Origin: DGNJ01 sp002388905
GTDB lineage: Bacteria > Pseudomonadota > Gammaproteobacteria > Pseudomonadales > Porticoccaceae
Reading direction: 5' to 3'
Assembly (NCBI GenBank): GCA_036843405.1
Contig: DAITSJ010000005.1
Span: forward strand, 1 to 64,000
Length of the DNA: 64,000 bases
Shown here: one piece after another, positions 47,988 through 57,160 of the stretch
How the letters are laid out: the number at the start of each line of letters is the position of its first letter
Numbering within the stretch: the first letter of the stretch is position 1
Translations under genes and position numbers: made by a program
The notes under the pieces: generated by a model
The model's database searches: none
What the model was told of the DNA's origin: nothing
The model's input: only the letters and a program-made list of their open reading frames with translations

Positions 47988-49592
47988 ATGAAAAAAATAG
48001 TCAACATCCGCACTCTTATGTTGTTGTCTTTTGGGTTTTCTGCACTTTGCTCCATCTTCGTATTCTGGTCATTTGATGTTCTTGCTTGGTTGACAGAATT
48101 CGATGAAAAGCGCGTAGTGGCAAGTGGGATTTTGGTTTTTTCTGGCCTAAGCATCGCCGTGTCGCCGTTTCTTGCTAATAGTATCAGTAGTGTATTGGCA
48201 AAAATTCCGACATCGGTAAAATTTGCTTTAGCGGCAGTGGGAATTCTCGCTGCGATCACCTTATGGAAGAATCCATTTTTAGAGTTGGCGCTTCGAGAAA
48301 TCGCTATGTATGGCTTGCTAACTCTACTCATATTTTCGGTTGCTGCTGCGTCTTGCCATTACTCGGAAAAACTAATAATTGGGCTGATTTCTGTATTGAC
48401 AATTGGGTGTCTTATATACAGCTTTTGTGCTTTGCTGGCGCACACGTTTAATGTTTTAGAAGGATATTTGCCTATCGTTCCCAGGAGAGGATATAACTTT
48501 GCGAATGTTAGGTTTTTTAATCACCTACAGGCGTGGACATTCCCTTTGTTGGTGTTTGCCAGTTTGTCGTGGCGGGTCTTCCCTCTGATCCGGATCTCAG
48601 GTGCAAGCGCTGCAACAATTTGGGTGGCGCTTGCCCTGTATAGTAAAGGAGCAGGTATTACTATTGCTCTGGTAGCAGGGGGAATTGTAACCATTGCATT
48701 TATTACCTCGAGACAAAAAGCATCGCCTTTGACGACCTATATCAAACGTTATGTACAAATAATAGGTGCTGGTTTGGCTCTTTGGGTCCTAGCTTTTTTA
48801 TGGTATCCGCAACTGATGAACGCTTCGGTCGAATCGTCAGCGAACCTAACGGTTACGGACTTTGGTCTGTCAGGGAGAGACCGGCTATGGGTTCATGCTA
48901 TAAATTGGATATCAGAAACGCCATGGCTGGGACGCGGCCCAATAAATCTCGTCCAATTTAAAACCACACCCCATAATTCTCTTTTACAGTGGTCAATGGA
49001 GTGGGGTGTCATATCGGCGTTACTTTTGACATTTATTTTGGGCTATGGATGGCTAAAGTGGGTTGCCTACGCGCGTACAAAAACGAATGCGACCATTAAA
49101 AGCAGCGAGCTAAATCTGTTTATTGTTGCTCTAACGGTAAGTGCAATCTCCGCATTAGTGTTATCCATGGTGAGTGGTATCATCGTTACACCATTTAGCC
49201 AGTTATTAGGAGCGATCGTTTTAGGTTTTATGCTTGGCCTATACCAGCGCGATACTAATAAAAATCTTGATAGGCAAAATCGACAACTTCTCTACGGAGT
49301 GAGACTGTTTGCAATATTTTGTGTGGCAATTTATGCCAAAGCGACAATCCCGGAGATATTAGATCGATACATGACCGGAAATGGCTATACCACAAAATAT
49401 CTTTATCACCATGAGAAAGACAATGGGTTAAATCCACGATTTTGGCAACATGGCCCATTTCCAACAAATAGAACTGGATTCCCTTTCTGTTACCAATTTG
49501 GCAAGTACACTTTGGATTGGGAGTGCCTTTTCGATATCGAAATTGAACAATCTACGCAGCGAGAATCAAAAGCAAATTTGGATGCCCAATGA
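47988..49592 (+). CDS. Wzy/WaaL/TfpO-family membrane protein (O-antigen polymerase, ligase or pilin glycosyltransferase)
   Basis: The 534-residue protein has about ten to twelve membrane segments and a large periplasmic loop with the Wzy_C-type pattern SGRDRLWVHAINWISETPWLGRGP, then PHNSLLQWSMEWG. These proteins transfer lipid-linked glycans to another glycan, to lipid A or to pilin. It lies directly downstream of pilA, the place occupied by tfpO (pilO) in group I P. aeruginosa strains, and upstream of sugar-nucleotide genes. The long C-terminal extension after the last helices contains several Cys. Its base composition is clearly more AT-rich than the dcw region, suggesting transfer. I cannot choose between the three roles from sequence. 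Confidence 0.75.
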   Translation: MKKIVNIRTLMLLSFGFSALCSIFVFWSFDVLAWLTEFDEKRVVASGILVFSGLSIAVSPFLANSISSVLAKIPTSVKFALAAVGILAAITLWKNPFLELALREIAMYGLLTLLIFSVAAASCHYSEKLIIGLISVLTIGCLIYSFCALLAHTFNVLEGYLPIVPRRGYNFANVRFFNHLQAWTFPLLVFASLSWRVFPLIRISGASAATIWVALALYSKGAGITIALVAGGIVTIAFITSRQKASPLTTYIKRYVQIIGAGLALWVLAFLWYPQLMNASVESSANLTVTDFGLSGRDRLWVHAINWISETPWLGRGPINLVQFKTTPHNSLLQWSMEWGVISALLLTFILGYGWLKWVAYARTKTNATIKSSELNLFIVALTVSAISALVLSMVSGIIVTPFSQLLGAIVLGFMLGLYQRDTNKNLDRQNRQLLYGVRLFAIFCVAIYAKATIPEILDRYMTGNGYTTKYLYHHEKDNGLNPRFWQHGPFPTNRTGFPFCYQFGKYTLDWECLFDIEIEQSTQRESKANLDAQ

Positions 49593-50542
49593 AAAGTTTT
49601 ACATTGATAGGCGCAGCCGGTTATATCGCGCCGCGACATATGAAAGCGATTCAGGCAACTGAAAACGACCTGGTTGCTGCGTTGGATCCCAATGATTCCG
49701 TGGGTGTTATCGATAGCTATTTTCCGGAAGCAGACTTTTTTACGGAATTCGAACGCTTTGATCGTCACATTGACAAGCTTCGGCGTGCCCGCGATGGCCG
49801 TGAAATCGACTATATTTCTATTGCCTCGCCCAACTATCTGCACGACTCCCACGCTCGTTTTGCCTTGCGTTCAGGTGCTGATGCCATCTGTGAAAAGCCG
49901 CTGGTCCTCAATCCCTGGAATATCGACGGCTTGCTTGATATAGAGCGGGATACTGGACGTAAAGTTAATACGATATTGCAGTTACGACTGCATCCGGCCA
50001 TTATGGCAATGCGCGAGAAAGTGCGAAGCCAAACGGGAAAGAAAAAGTACGAAGTCGATCTTACCTATATTACGGCCCGGGGTCGCTGGTATCTGAGAAG
50101 CTGGAAGGGGGATGAAAAAAAGTCGGGCGGGATCGCTACTAATATCGGGGTGCACTTCTACGACATGCTGTATTATGTGTTTGGCCAGTTGCAGGAAAAT
50201 GTTGTGCACTATAATTCTTTATCGAAGGCAGCCGGCTATCTCGAATACGCGAATGCGCGTGTCAGGTGGTTCCTGTCGATCGATATCAACGATATCCCGG
50301 AAAAGGTCCGGTCAGACGGGCAGCGGACTTATCGATCAATTACGGCCGATGGTGAAGAAATCGACTTCACCGACGGATTCACCGATTTGCATACCCGCAG
50401 CTATGAAGAAATCCTTGCCGGGCGCGGCTTCGGGCTGGAGGATAATCGGGTTGCGATCGAAACCGTAGCGGCGATTCGACATGCCACGCCCAGAGCGTCG
50501 ACTGGAGAATACCACCCGTTCCTCCGGAAAATTTCGGAGTGA
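49589..50542 (+). CDS. wbpB: UDP-GlcNAcA 3-dehydrogenase, WbpB type (Gfo/Idh/MocA family)
   Basis: A 317-residue oxidoreductase with the short Rossmann start TLIGAAGYIAPRHMKAI, YISIASPNYLHDSHA, the CEKPLVLNPWN motif and GGIATNIGVHFYDML, matching WbpB/WlbA. It oxidises C3 of UDP-N-acetylglucosaminuronate, giving the keto sugar used by the aminotransferase WbpE. The start overlaps the preceding membrane protein by four bases. wbpA, which supplies the uronate, is not in the window. Confidence 0.92.
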   Translation: MKSFTLIGAAGYIAPRHMKAIQATENDLVAALDPNDSVGVIDSYFPEADFFTEFERFDRHIDKLRRARDGREIDYISIASPNYLHDSHARFALRSGADAICEKPLVLNPWNIDGLLDIERDTGRKVNTILQLRLHPAIMAMREKVRSQTGKKKYEVDLTYITARGRWYLRSWKGDEKKSGGIATNIGVHFYDMLYYVFGQLQENVVHYNSLSKAAGYLEYANARVRWFLSIDINDIPEKVRSDGQRTYRSITADGEEIDFTDGFTDLHTRSYEEILAGRGFGLEDNRVAIETVAAIRHATPRASTGEYHPFLRKISE

Positions 50543-50549
50543 ACTCGGC

Positions 50550-51137
50550 ATGAATATCCAAATTCACGAATCGGCCTTCGTTGATGAAGGCGCCAGCATC
50601 GGCGAGGGTTCTCGAATCTGGCATTTCGTACATGTCTGCGGTGGCGCCCGGATCGGGGCGAATGTGTCTCTGGGGCAGGGTGTATTCGTCGGCAACCAGG
50701 TTACTATTGGGGATAACTGCAAGATACAGAATAATGTTTCGGTATACGATAATGTGAGTCTGGAAGAGGGTGTGTTCTGCGGCCCCAGTATGGTTTTTAC
50801 CAATGTCTACAATCCCCGTTCATTGGTTGATCGCAAGAAGGAATACCGTGACACACTGATCAAACGAGGCGCGACGCTGGGCGCCAACAGCACGATAGTT
50901 TGCGGAATAACCATCGGCGAATTCGCGTTTGTGGGCGCCGGTGCAGTGGTCAATAAAGACGTCCCCGCTTACGCGCTAATGGTAGGGGTGCCCGCAAAAC
51001 AGATTGGCTGGATGAGCGAATACGGCGAGCAGTTGGCATTGCCGTTAGCAGGAAAGGGCCGGGCAACATGTAAGTATACCGGAGCAACCTATGTATTGGA
51101 TGGCACGGTCGTAACCAGGGAGAAAAATAAAGGCTGA
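50550..51137 (+). CDS. wbpD: UDP-GlcNAc3NA N-acetyltransferase WbpD (left-handed beta helix)
   Basis: The 195-residue acyltransferase has hexapeptide repeats throughout (for example ASIGEGSRIWHFVHVCGGARIG), the FTNVYNPRS segment and IGEFAFVGAGAVVNKDVPAYALMVGVPAKQIGW. It acetylates the 3-amino group made by WbpE. ATG 50550 begins the conserved IHESAFVDEGA; longer open sequence upstream lies inside wbpB. Its stop overlaps the wbpE ATG by one base. Confidence 0.92.
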   Translation: MNIQIHESAFVDEGASIGEGSRIWHFVHVCGGARIGANVSLGQGVFVGNQVTIGDNCKIQNNVSVYDNVSLEEGVFCGPSMVFTNVYNPRSLVDRKKEYRDTLIKRGATLGANSTIVCGITIGEFAFVGAGAVVNKDVPAYALMVGVPAKQIGWMSEYGEQLALPLAGKGRATCKYTGATYVLDGTVVTREKNKG

Positions 51138-52225
51138 TGGAATTCGTTGACCTTAAGACCCAACAGGCACGCATAAAAGAGCAAATCGACGCCGCTATCC
51201 AGCGGGTTCTGGCCCACGGGCAATATATTCTTGGCCCGGAAGTGGATGAATTGGAAAGAAAGCTCGCCGTCTATACCGACGCTAAGTACTGCATCACCTG
51301 CGCCAACGGTACCGATGCGCTCCAGATAGCCCAGATGGCGCTGGGCGTTGGCGGCGGCGACGAGGTTATAACCACAGCTTTCAGCTACATAGCTACTGCG
51401 GAAACCATTGCATTACTCGGGGCGAAGCCCGTCTATGTAGATATTGACCCCCGGACCTATAATATTGACCCGAATCAGATAGAAGCTGTAATCACCCCAA
51501 AAACCAAAGCGATTATCCCGGTGTCGCTTTACGGACAGTGTGCGGACTTCGATGCGATCAACGCCATTGCCGAAAAGCACGGAATCCCGGTAATTGAGGA
51601 TGCAGCCCAGAGTTTTGGTGCAACCTATAAGGGTCGAAAGTCGTGCAATCTTAGCACCATCGCGACTACCAGCTTCTTTCCCAGTAAGCCTCTGGGATGT
51701 TATGGAGACGGCGGCGCTATCTTCACCAGCGATGACGACCTGGCTCGGATCATTCGCCAGATCGCCCGCCACGGCCAGGATCGCCGCTATCATCACGTGC
51801 GGGTGGGAATAAACAGCCGACTGGATACCTTACAGGCAGCAATACTATTAGCAAAGTTGGAAGTCTTTGATGACGAGCTGATCTTTCGCCAGCAGGCAGC
51901 GGAGAACTATACGCGTTTGTTATCAGAGTCGGCTATCGCTACCACACCCTATATTGCTCCCCAAAATACCAGTGTGTGGGCACAATACACGATCCGTGTC
52001 AAAGCAAGAGAAAGTCTACAGAAAATGCTCAAGGATGTGGGGATACCTACCGCTGTGCATTATCCAATCCCGTTAAACAAGCAGGGGTCCGTAGCCGATG
52101 CACACGAAATATGTTCTGTGAGCGAAGAGTCTGCTGAAGAAGTGGTTTCCTTGCCAATGCATCCATATCTATCTAAAGAAAATATAAAACGTGTTTGTGA
52201 CTCGCTATTAAAATGTATAGCTTAA
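51137..52225 (+). CDS. wbpE: UDP-3-keto-sugar aminotransferase WbpE (DegT/DnrJ/EryC1 family)
   Basis: A 362-residue PLP enzyme with ANGTDALQIAQMALGVGGGDEV, VIEDAAQSFGATYKG and the PLP-binding Lys K184 in FFPSKPLGCYGDGGA. It transaminates the C3 keto group produced by WbpB, usually with glutamate. The gene is translationally coupled to wbpD. Confidence 0.93.
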   Translation: MEFVDLKTQQARIKEQIDAAIQRVLAHGQYILGPEVDELERKLAVYTDAKYCITCANGTDALQIAQMALGVGGGDEVITTAFSYIATAETIALLGAKPVYVDIDPRTYNIDPNQIEAVITPKTKAIIPVSLYGQCADFDAINAIAEKHGIPVIEDAAQSFGATYKGRKSCNLSTIATTSFFPSKPLGCYGDGGAIFTSDDDLARIIRQIARHGQDRRYHHVRVGINSRLDTLQAAILLAKLEVFDDELIFRQQAAENYTRLLSESAIATTPYIAPQNTSVWAQYTIRVKARESLQKMLKDVGIPTAVHYPIPLNKQGSVADAHEICSVSEESAEEVVSLPMHPYLSKENIKRVCDSLLKCIA

Positions 52226-52238
52226 ATTCAGTCACTTT

Positions 52239-53447
52239 TTGGTGAATAGTCGCTCCGTGAGAAAAAAAATAGCAATTTTTGGAAGTTACAACTCGTCATC
52301 GATCGGCGATACAGCGATTCTTGTCGGCTTGATTGCCTCTCTTGTACGAGTGTTTGGCGAAACTATAAGCATAAAGGTATTGGTGGCTAAAAAACTGAAC
52401 ATAGACGCCGAATTAAAGCAGCTAAATATCGGCGCAAAGGTTTCGGAACATGTTATCTTTGACCGAAGTCCAGATTCCGGTAGTTTTACAGAAAAAATAA
52501 GTCGTATTAGTCACAGAGTGGTTCGAAAGATTTCAGGCTCGAGCGTTGTCAAAAAAAATAAAACGAAATCCTTGCTGAGAGACTCAGACATTCTCCTGAT
52601 TGGAGGTGGCAATCTTATAATGGATCTATACCCCGCTTGGCCTTTAATTCTAAGAGACGTTTGCGAGTCGGCAAAGAAGGCCAACATTCCTTATGGATTC
52701 GCTGGAATTGGTGCTGGGCCGATTCAAAATGAGCCGGGAAAATCCATCTTTACTCGATGTCTGAATGAAGCTGAGTTTGTCTCATTTAGAGATGAACATT
52801 CTAAGAGACTCTGTGAAGAGGTGCTAGGATTTTCAAAATCCATGGTGGGGCCAGATCTTGCTCTCGGAATTAGTTTGCCAGAAAATGTTTTTAGCAACAT
52901 CCGGGATTCTGTGTTCGTAAATGTTGCTGCGGTCTACTCTGAACGATGGCCAATTAAGGATGTTTCAAAATTCGAGCTTTATATCGAAAATATTTGCGAA
53001 TTACTAATATTGCTATTACAAAAAACTAATATTAAACATATATTTTTGTTCAACACAAACTACCCATTGGACGATTTAGCTTCGCTAAAGTTGATGGGGC
53101 TGCTAGGAGAAAAGCGGCTGGGCTTTAAAGTACATTATTTGGAAGGCAAGAGGTCTGTGGGCGAGCTGTTAGGGTTTTTGTCGAGGGCGAAACTGGCATT
53201 GGTTACGCGCCTCCATGCAGGCATTCTTGCTGAATTGGCTGGTTCGGATTTGGTTGCTGTTAGTTACCAGCCAAAGGTCGAAGATGTATTGTCAGCTTAT
53301 TTCCCCGGTGCGCGCATTGTTAACATTGACAAGTTATTGCTTGGACAATTCGATGATCTAGACGATTTTTACTTGCGAGAAGATACAATAGAGGTTCGAG
53401 CTCGCAATTTTAAGATGGTTGACGCTCTTATTGAGCGAACCCTTTGA
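52239..53447 (+). CDS. Polysaccharide pyruvyl transferase family protein
   Basis: The protein (up to 402 residues) has KIAIFGSYNSSSIGDTAIL at the N-terminus, DILLIGGGNLIMDLYP, FAGIGAGPIQNEPGK and LALVTRLHAGILAELAG, the pattern of the pyruvyl transferase family (CsaB, WcaK). Such enzymes add pyruvate ketals from PEP to glycans, though some members act differently. The start is uncertain: TTG 52239, GTG 52242 and GTG 52257 are in frame and none has a clear ribosome site. This gene is one of the most AT-rich in the window. The next gene starts one base after its stop. Confidence 0.8.
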   Translation: MVNSRSVRKKIAIFGSYNSSSIGDTAILVGLIASLVRVFGETISIKVLVAKKLNIDAELKQLNIGAKVSEHVIFDRSPDSGSFTEKISRISHRVVRKISGSSVVKKNKTKSLLRDSDILLIGGGNLIMDLYPAWPLILRDVCESAKKANIPYGFAGIGAGPIQNEPGKSIFTRCLNEAEFVSFRDEHSKRLCEEVLGFSKSMVGPDLALGISLPENVFSNIRDSVFVNVAAVYSERWPIKDVSKFELYIENICELLILLLQKTNIKHIFLFNTNYPLDDLASLKLMGLLGEKRLGFKVHYLEGKRSVGELLGFLSRAKLALVTRLHAGILAELAGSDLVAVSYQPKVEDVLSAYFPGARIVNIDKLLLGQFDDLDDFYLREDTIEVRARNFKMVDALIERTL

Positions 53448-53448
53448 T

Positions 53449-54624
53449 ATGCATTTGCTTGTGTTGCCTTCTTGGTACCCAGCGTCTCCTGATGATATAA
53501 AAGGCGTTTTTTTTCGCGATCAAGTTTTAGCCCTCCATGCTGAGGGTTATAGGGTGGGTGTAATAGCCCCGATGTTGAAGTCGCTGAGAGCCGTCTATAG
53601 TCGTCGGAATAGGAGTAATAGTGAGAACTTCGAGATCGATGAGGGCATCCCCACCTATCGCATGCATCAATGGGCGCTCCTCCCTCGGGTCCCATTTGGA
53701 AATTACTTCATCTGGAGAAGCGTGGCTAATCGCTTGCTCGACCGTTATCTTGCTGAGCAGGGCCGGCCAGATGTTATTCATGCTCATTCCGCTATTTACG
53801 CGGGCGCCGTCGCTGGGGAGTGGCGGAGCACATTAAAAGTGCCTGTCGTGCTGACCGAACACAGCACAGCTTATGCGAGAAGTGTTTTCCGGCCTTGGCA
53901 GTTACGGTTGGCTCGACTAGCTGCAATCGCTGCGGATGAGAGGATTTCTGTAAGTCCTCCTTTGGGAACGCTTCTTGAAGAGCAGCTTGGCAAGAATGCA
54001 GGGCCATGGCGGTGGGTTCCAAATGTTGTGGCGCCGAGATTTCATAGAGAGCAGCCACTTGATTTACAAAGTAGTCGGGAAATACGTCTTCTCAACTTGG
54101 CGCTGATGTCGGATAAAAAGGGCCAATCAGACCTTTTGAAAGGTTTTGCGCGCGCGTTTCCAAATCCTTCATCGGTTGAGTTGTGGATCGGCGGTGATGG
54201 GCCGATTCGGGGACGGTTGAAGGAGGAAGCCAGGTCGCTAGATATTGGGCGGCGGGTACGTTTTCTAGGCATGGTGCCCCCGGATGAGGTGCCGGGCTTA
54301 TTGGGCGTGGTCGACCTAATGGTCGTCTCCAGTCACTACGAAACCTTTGGCGTGGTAGCGGCAGAGGCTCTGATGGCAGGCGTTCCCGTGGTGGCTACAC
54401 AATGTGGTGGCCCCGAATATATCGTGCGTGATGGGGATGGGCTCTTGGTGCCCCCACGCTCTCCTGATAAGTTGGCTCTGGCTTTAAAAGAGGCGGTAGA
54501 GCAGCTTGAAAATTTCGATCGAGCGGCCATCGCTGCAAGAGCATGGGCACGCTTCTCCGGTCCAGCAGTCGTCGGTCAATTAGGGCAGCTTTATCGAGAT
54601 ATCTTGTCGGAGCGACAGCCTTGA
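53449..54624 (+). CDS. Glycosyltransferase family 4 (GT-B)
   Basis: A 391-residue GT-B enzyme beginning HLLVLPSWYPASPDDIKGVFFRDQV, with DVIHAHSAIYAG, VVLTEHSTAY, and the C-terminal nucleotide-binding HYETFGVVAAEALMAGVPVVATQCGGPEYI with the EX7E motif. It should add a sugar to the lipid-linked glycan at the cytoplasmic face. ATG 53449 is one base after the previous stop; the open extension to 53419 overlaps that gene and is unlike the family. Donor and acceptor are unknown. Confidence 0.88.
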   Translation: MHLLVLPSWYPASPDDIKGVFFRDQVLALHAEGYRVGVIAPMLKSLRAVYSRRNRSNSENFEIDEGIPTYRMHQWALLPRVPFGNYFIWRSVANRLLDRYLAEQGRPDVIHAHSAIYAGAVAGEWRSTLKVPVVLTEHSTAYARSVFRPWQLRLARLAAIAADERISVSPPLGTLLEEQLGKNAGPWRWVPNVVAPRFHREQPLDLQSSREIRLLNLALMSDKKGQSDLLKGFARAFPNPSSVELWIGGDGPIRGRLKEEARSLDIGRRVRFLGMVPPDEVPGLLGVVDLMVVSSHYETFGVVAAEALMAGVPVVATQCGGPEYIVRDGDGLLVPPRSPDKLALALKEAVEQLENFDRAAIAARAWARFSGPAVVGQLGQLYRDILSERQP

Positions 54625-55919
54625 TAAGCCTGGACTGGCTGCGAAACGGGATATTTGCATCTCGTTTGAACCGAAACATCGGCTATACCCTGGGTAGACA
54701 GCTTTTTGCGGCGGGTGCCCAACTACTGCTGGTGGTGCTGATCGCGCGATCACTCGGCCCAGAGGGCAATGGTCGCTATGCTATGGCCATTCTACTTCCA
54801 TCAATTATGGCAAATGTTCTCAATCTCGGCATCGGTCCGGCAACGGTCTATTACGTAGGCCGTCGGGCGTTGATGCCGCAGCAAGCTGTGAAAGGGAATA
54901 TTCTCCTTGGTATGATTATCGGTGCGATTGGTTTAGGCTTGGGGCTTTCGCTAATATTTACCCTGCACGACGTTTTATTTCCCGGTGTTCCGAAGACGTT
55001 ACTCCTGCTCGGTCTGTTGGCCTTCCCAGTCGCACTAGTCTTGGCGCTTTTGAATTCAGTGCATCAGGGGATCGAGAATTTTCGCGCTTTTAATTGGAGT
55101 ACCCTTGCCCCGCCCTATGTGACGCTTGCCGTGACAGGAGCGTTCTTATATGGTCTAAATTCGGGGGTGGAAGGTGTCATCATCGCCTATTTTACCGGGC
55201 AAATAGCCGGTCTGCTGATTTCGACGCTCTTTGTTAGAGGGAACTGGATAAATATTGGAGAAAGCGATGAAATGGCTGAACAGCACCGCCTAGCTTCTGT
55301 GAGCTACTATCGGAAGATTTTAGGATATGGTTGGAAGGCGCACCTTTCCAATATTCTTGCCTTCGTCAATTATCGCGCCGATATCTTCCTGGTTAACTTA
55401 TTTATCAGTCCAGCGGCTACCGGGGTTTACGTCATTGCCGTACAGATTTCAGAACGACTCTGGATGCTGTCTCAGTCGGTAAGCTCTGTTCTACTTCCTC
55501 GGCTTTCAGCTATGTACCGAAATCCCGAAGCTCGTTTAACGCTGACACAGCGTAGTTTCTGGGTTACCGTTATCCTTACTGGCTTAGTGGCCATCCTGGC
55601 AGCGTTTGGTCTTTATTGGCTTCTAGTTCCTGTTTTCGGTAAAGAATACATTGGCACCATGGAAGCGTTTCTATGGCTATTGCCCGGTATTGTAGCGGGT
55701 GCCGGCTCCCGTGTGCAGGCAAACTGTATCGCGGCGGCGGGAAAGCCGGAGTGGAACTCCTATGCCTCCCTAATCGTAGCGACAGCGAATATCATAATGA
55801 ACATTATCCTTATTCCGCTTCTTGGAGTAGTGGGCGCTGCAATGGCAACAAGCTCCGCGTATATCCTTAATGCATGTATTAAGGGTTTTCTAGTCAAAAG
55901 AACACTGAGTTATGGTTAA
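54621..55919 (+). CDS. wzx: Wzx-type glycan flippase (MOP superfamily)
   Basis: The 432-residue polytopic protein has about 12-14 membrane segments, with NIGYTLGRQLFAAGAQLLLVVLIARSLGPEGNGRYAMAI at the N-terminus and NYRADIFLVNLFISPAATGVYVIA in the middle, as in MATE-like polysaccharide exporters. It should flip the undecaprenyl-linked repeat unit. TTG 54621 overlaps the glycosyltransferase stop and gives a sensible N-terminus; the longer frame lies in the preceding gene. Confidence 0.85.
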   Translation: MISLDWLRNGIFASRLNRNIGYTLGRQLFAAGAQLLLVVLIARSLGPEGNGRYAMAILLPSIMANVLNLGIGPATVYYVGRRALMPQQAVKGNILLGMIIGAIGLGLGLSLIFTLHDVLFPGVPKTLLLLGLLAFPVALVLALLNSVHQGIENFRAFNWSTLAPPYVTLAVTGAFLYGLNSGVEGVIIAYFTGQIAGLLISTLFVRGNWINIGESDEMAEQHRLASVSYYRKILGYGWKAHLSNILAFVNYRADIFLVNLFISPAATGVYVIAVQISERLWMLSQSVSSVLLPRLSAMYRNPEARLTLTQRSFWVTVILTGLVAILAAFGLYWLLVPVFGKEYIGTMEAFLWLLPGIVAGAGSRVQANCIAAAGKPEWNSYASLIVATANIIMNIILIPLLGVVGAAMATSSAYILNACIKGFLVKRTLSYG

Positions 55920-56044
55920 TTCGTTTCGTTGGTGTTGCTATAGGATATTTCTGCCTTTTGCTGGCTTTAGTCTGTTACATGAAGCTCCCGAGCTTTCTTG
56001 GAACATCTAGATTGCATAATTTTATTTAACATGGAACTTAACCG

Positions 56045-57160
56045 TTGATAGTCCATATCACCACCGTCCACCCGCGTACTGACACGCGGATTCGTGTTAA
56101 GGAAACTGCGAGCTTGGCGAAGTACCTGGACCAGCAGATTTTGCTGATAGTCCAGGATGGGCAGGGGATTGAGCAAGGATGTGACGGGGTTTTAACGTTG
56201 GATTCGGGGCCACTATTTTTTTCAAGGCTAAAACGAATGTCGGTAGGAATTTTTCGTATCTGGCGGACGGTCCGTAGGGAAAAGCCGTCCATCGTACATT
56301 TTCATGATCCCGAACTGATTCCGCTGGGGTTGGCGCTACGCGTAACTGGAGTGAAAGTGGTTTACGACGTGCACGAGGATGTACCCCGTCAGACTCTTGG
56401 CAAGGAGTGGATTCCAAAACCTGTACGCCGTCCGGTCGCCTGGCTGGCTGAAATGTCAGAGTGGGTTGCGGGCCGTGCTCTCAATGGTGTTGTTGCCGCG
56501 ACGCCTAGTATCGCGCGACGCTTTCCCGAGAAAAAAACAGTGATAGTACAGAACTTTCCTATCCTGTCAGAACTGGTGATGCCACACCCGGTACCCTATG
56601 CCAAACGCTCTCCACACTTTGCCTACGTTGGCGGAGTGACCCCCATTCGAGGTGCTAAAGAGATGGTGGAAGGAGTTTCCAAGACTGCACATCCGGAGGC
56701 CCGCTTGCAGATTGGCGGTAATGTTTTGCCTCCTGGGCTGGAAGAGCAGCTCAAGAAGGCTGATGTGGGGGGGCGTGTAAGCTTTCTTGGCTGGGTTAAC
56801 CGTTCCCAAGTGGCCGAGTTGCTTGGCAGTGTAAGAGCAGGCCTGGTTTTATTCCATCACGCTCCTAATCACACAAATGCACAGCCCAACAAGCTGTTCG
56901 AATACATGGCTGCCAGCCTGCCCGTCATCGCCTCACACTTCCCGTTGTGGCGGGAGATCATCGACGGTGTCGGTTGCGGCCTGCTGGTCGACCCCGAGGA
57001 TTCGGAGGCCATAGCCCGGGCTATGGACTGGTTGCTCGACAACCCCGAAGAGGCCGAAGCCATGGGACAGCGTGGACGCGAGGCCGTGGAAAGGATTTAT
57101 AATTGGGAATCTGAAAGCGGGACTCTGGTTCGCTTTTATCGGGAGAAGCTGGGAGTATGA
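56045..57160 (+). CDS. Glycosyltransferase family 4
   Basis: A 371-residue GT-B enzyme with the N-terminal VHITTVHPRTDTRIRVKE, VHFHDPELIPLGLAL, DVHEDVPRQTLGKEW and the C-terminal NKLFEYMAASLPVIASHFPLWREII. These features fit GT4 enzymes of glycan clusters. TTG is the best start since the conserved VHITTVHP follows at once. It is separated from wzx by 125 bases with no gene, and overlaps wbpI by four bases. Confidence 0.86.
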   Translation: MIVHITTVHPRTDTRIRVKETASLAKYLDQQILLIVQDGQGIEQGCDGVLTLDSGPLFFSRLKRMSVGIFRIWRTVRREKPSIVHFHDPELIPLGLALRVTGVKVVYDVHEDVPRQTLGKEWIPKPVRRPVAWLAEMSEWVAGRALNGVVAATPSIARRFPEKKTVIVQNFPILSELVMPHPVPYAKRSPHFAYVGGVTPIRGAKEMVEGVSKTAHPEARLQIGGNVLPPGLEEQLKKADVGGRVSFLGWVNRSQVAELLGSVRAGLVLFHHAPNHTNAQPNKLFEYMAASLPVIASHFPLWREIIDGVGCGLLVDPEDSEAIARAMDWLLDNPEEAEAMGQRGREAVERIYNWESESGTLVRFYREKLGV

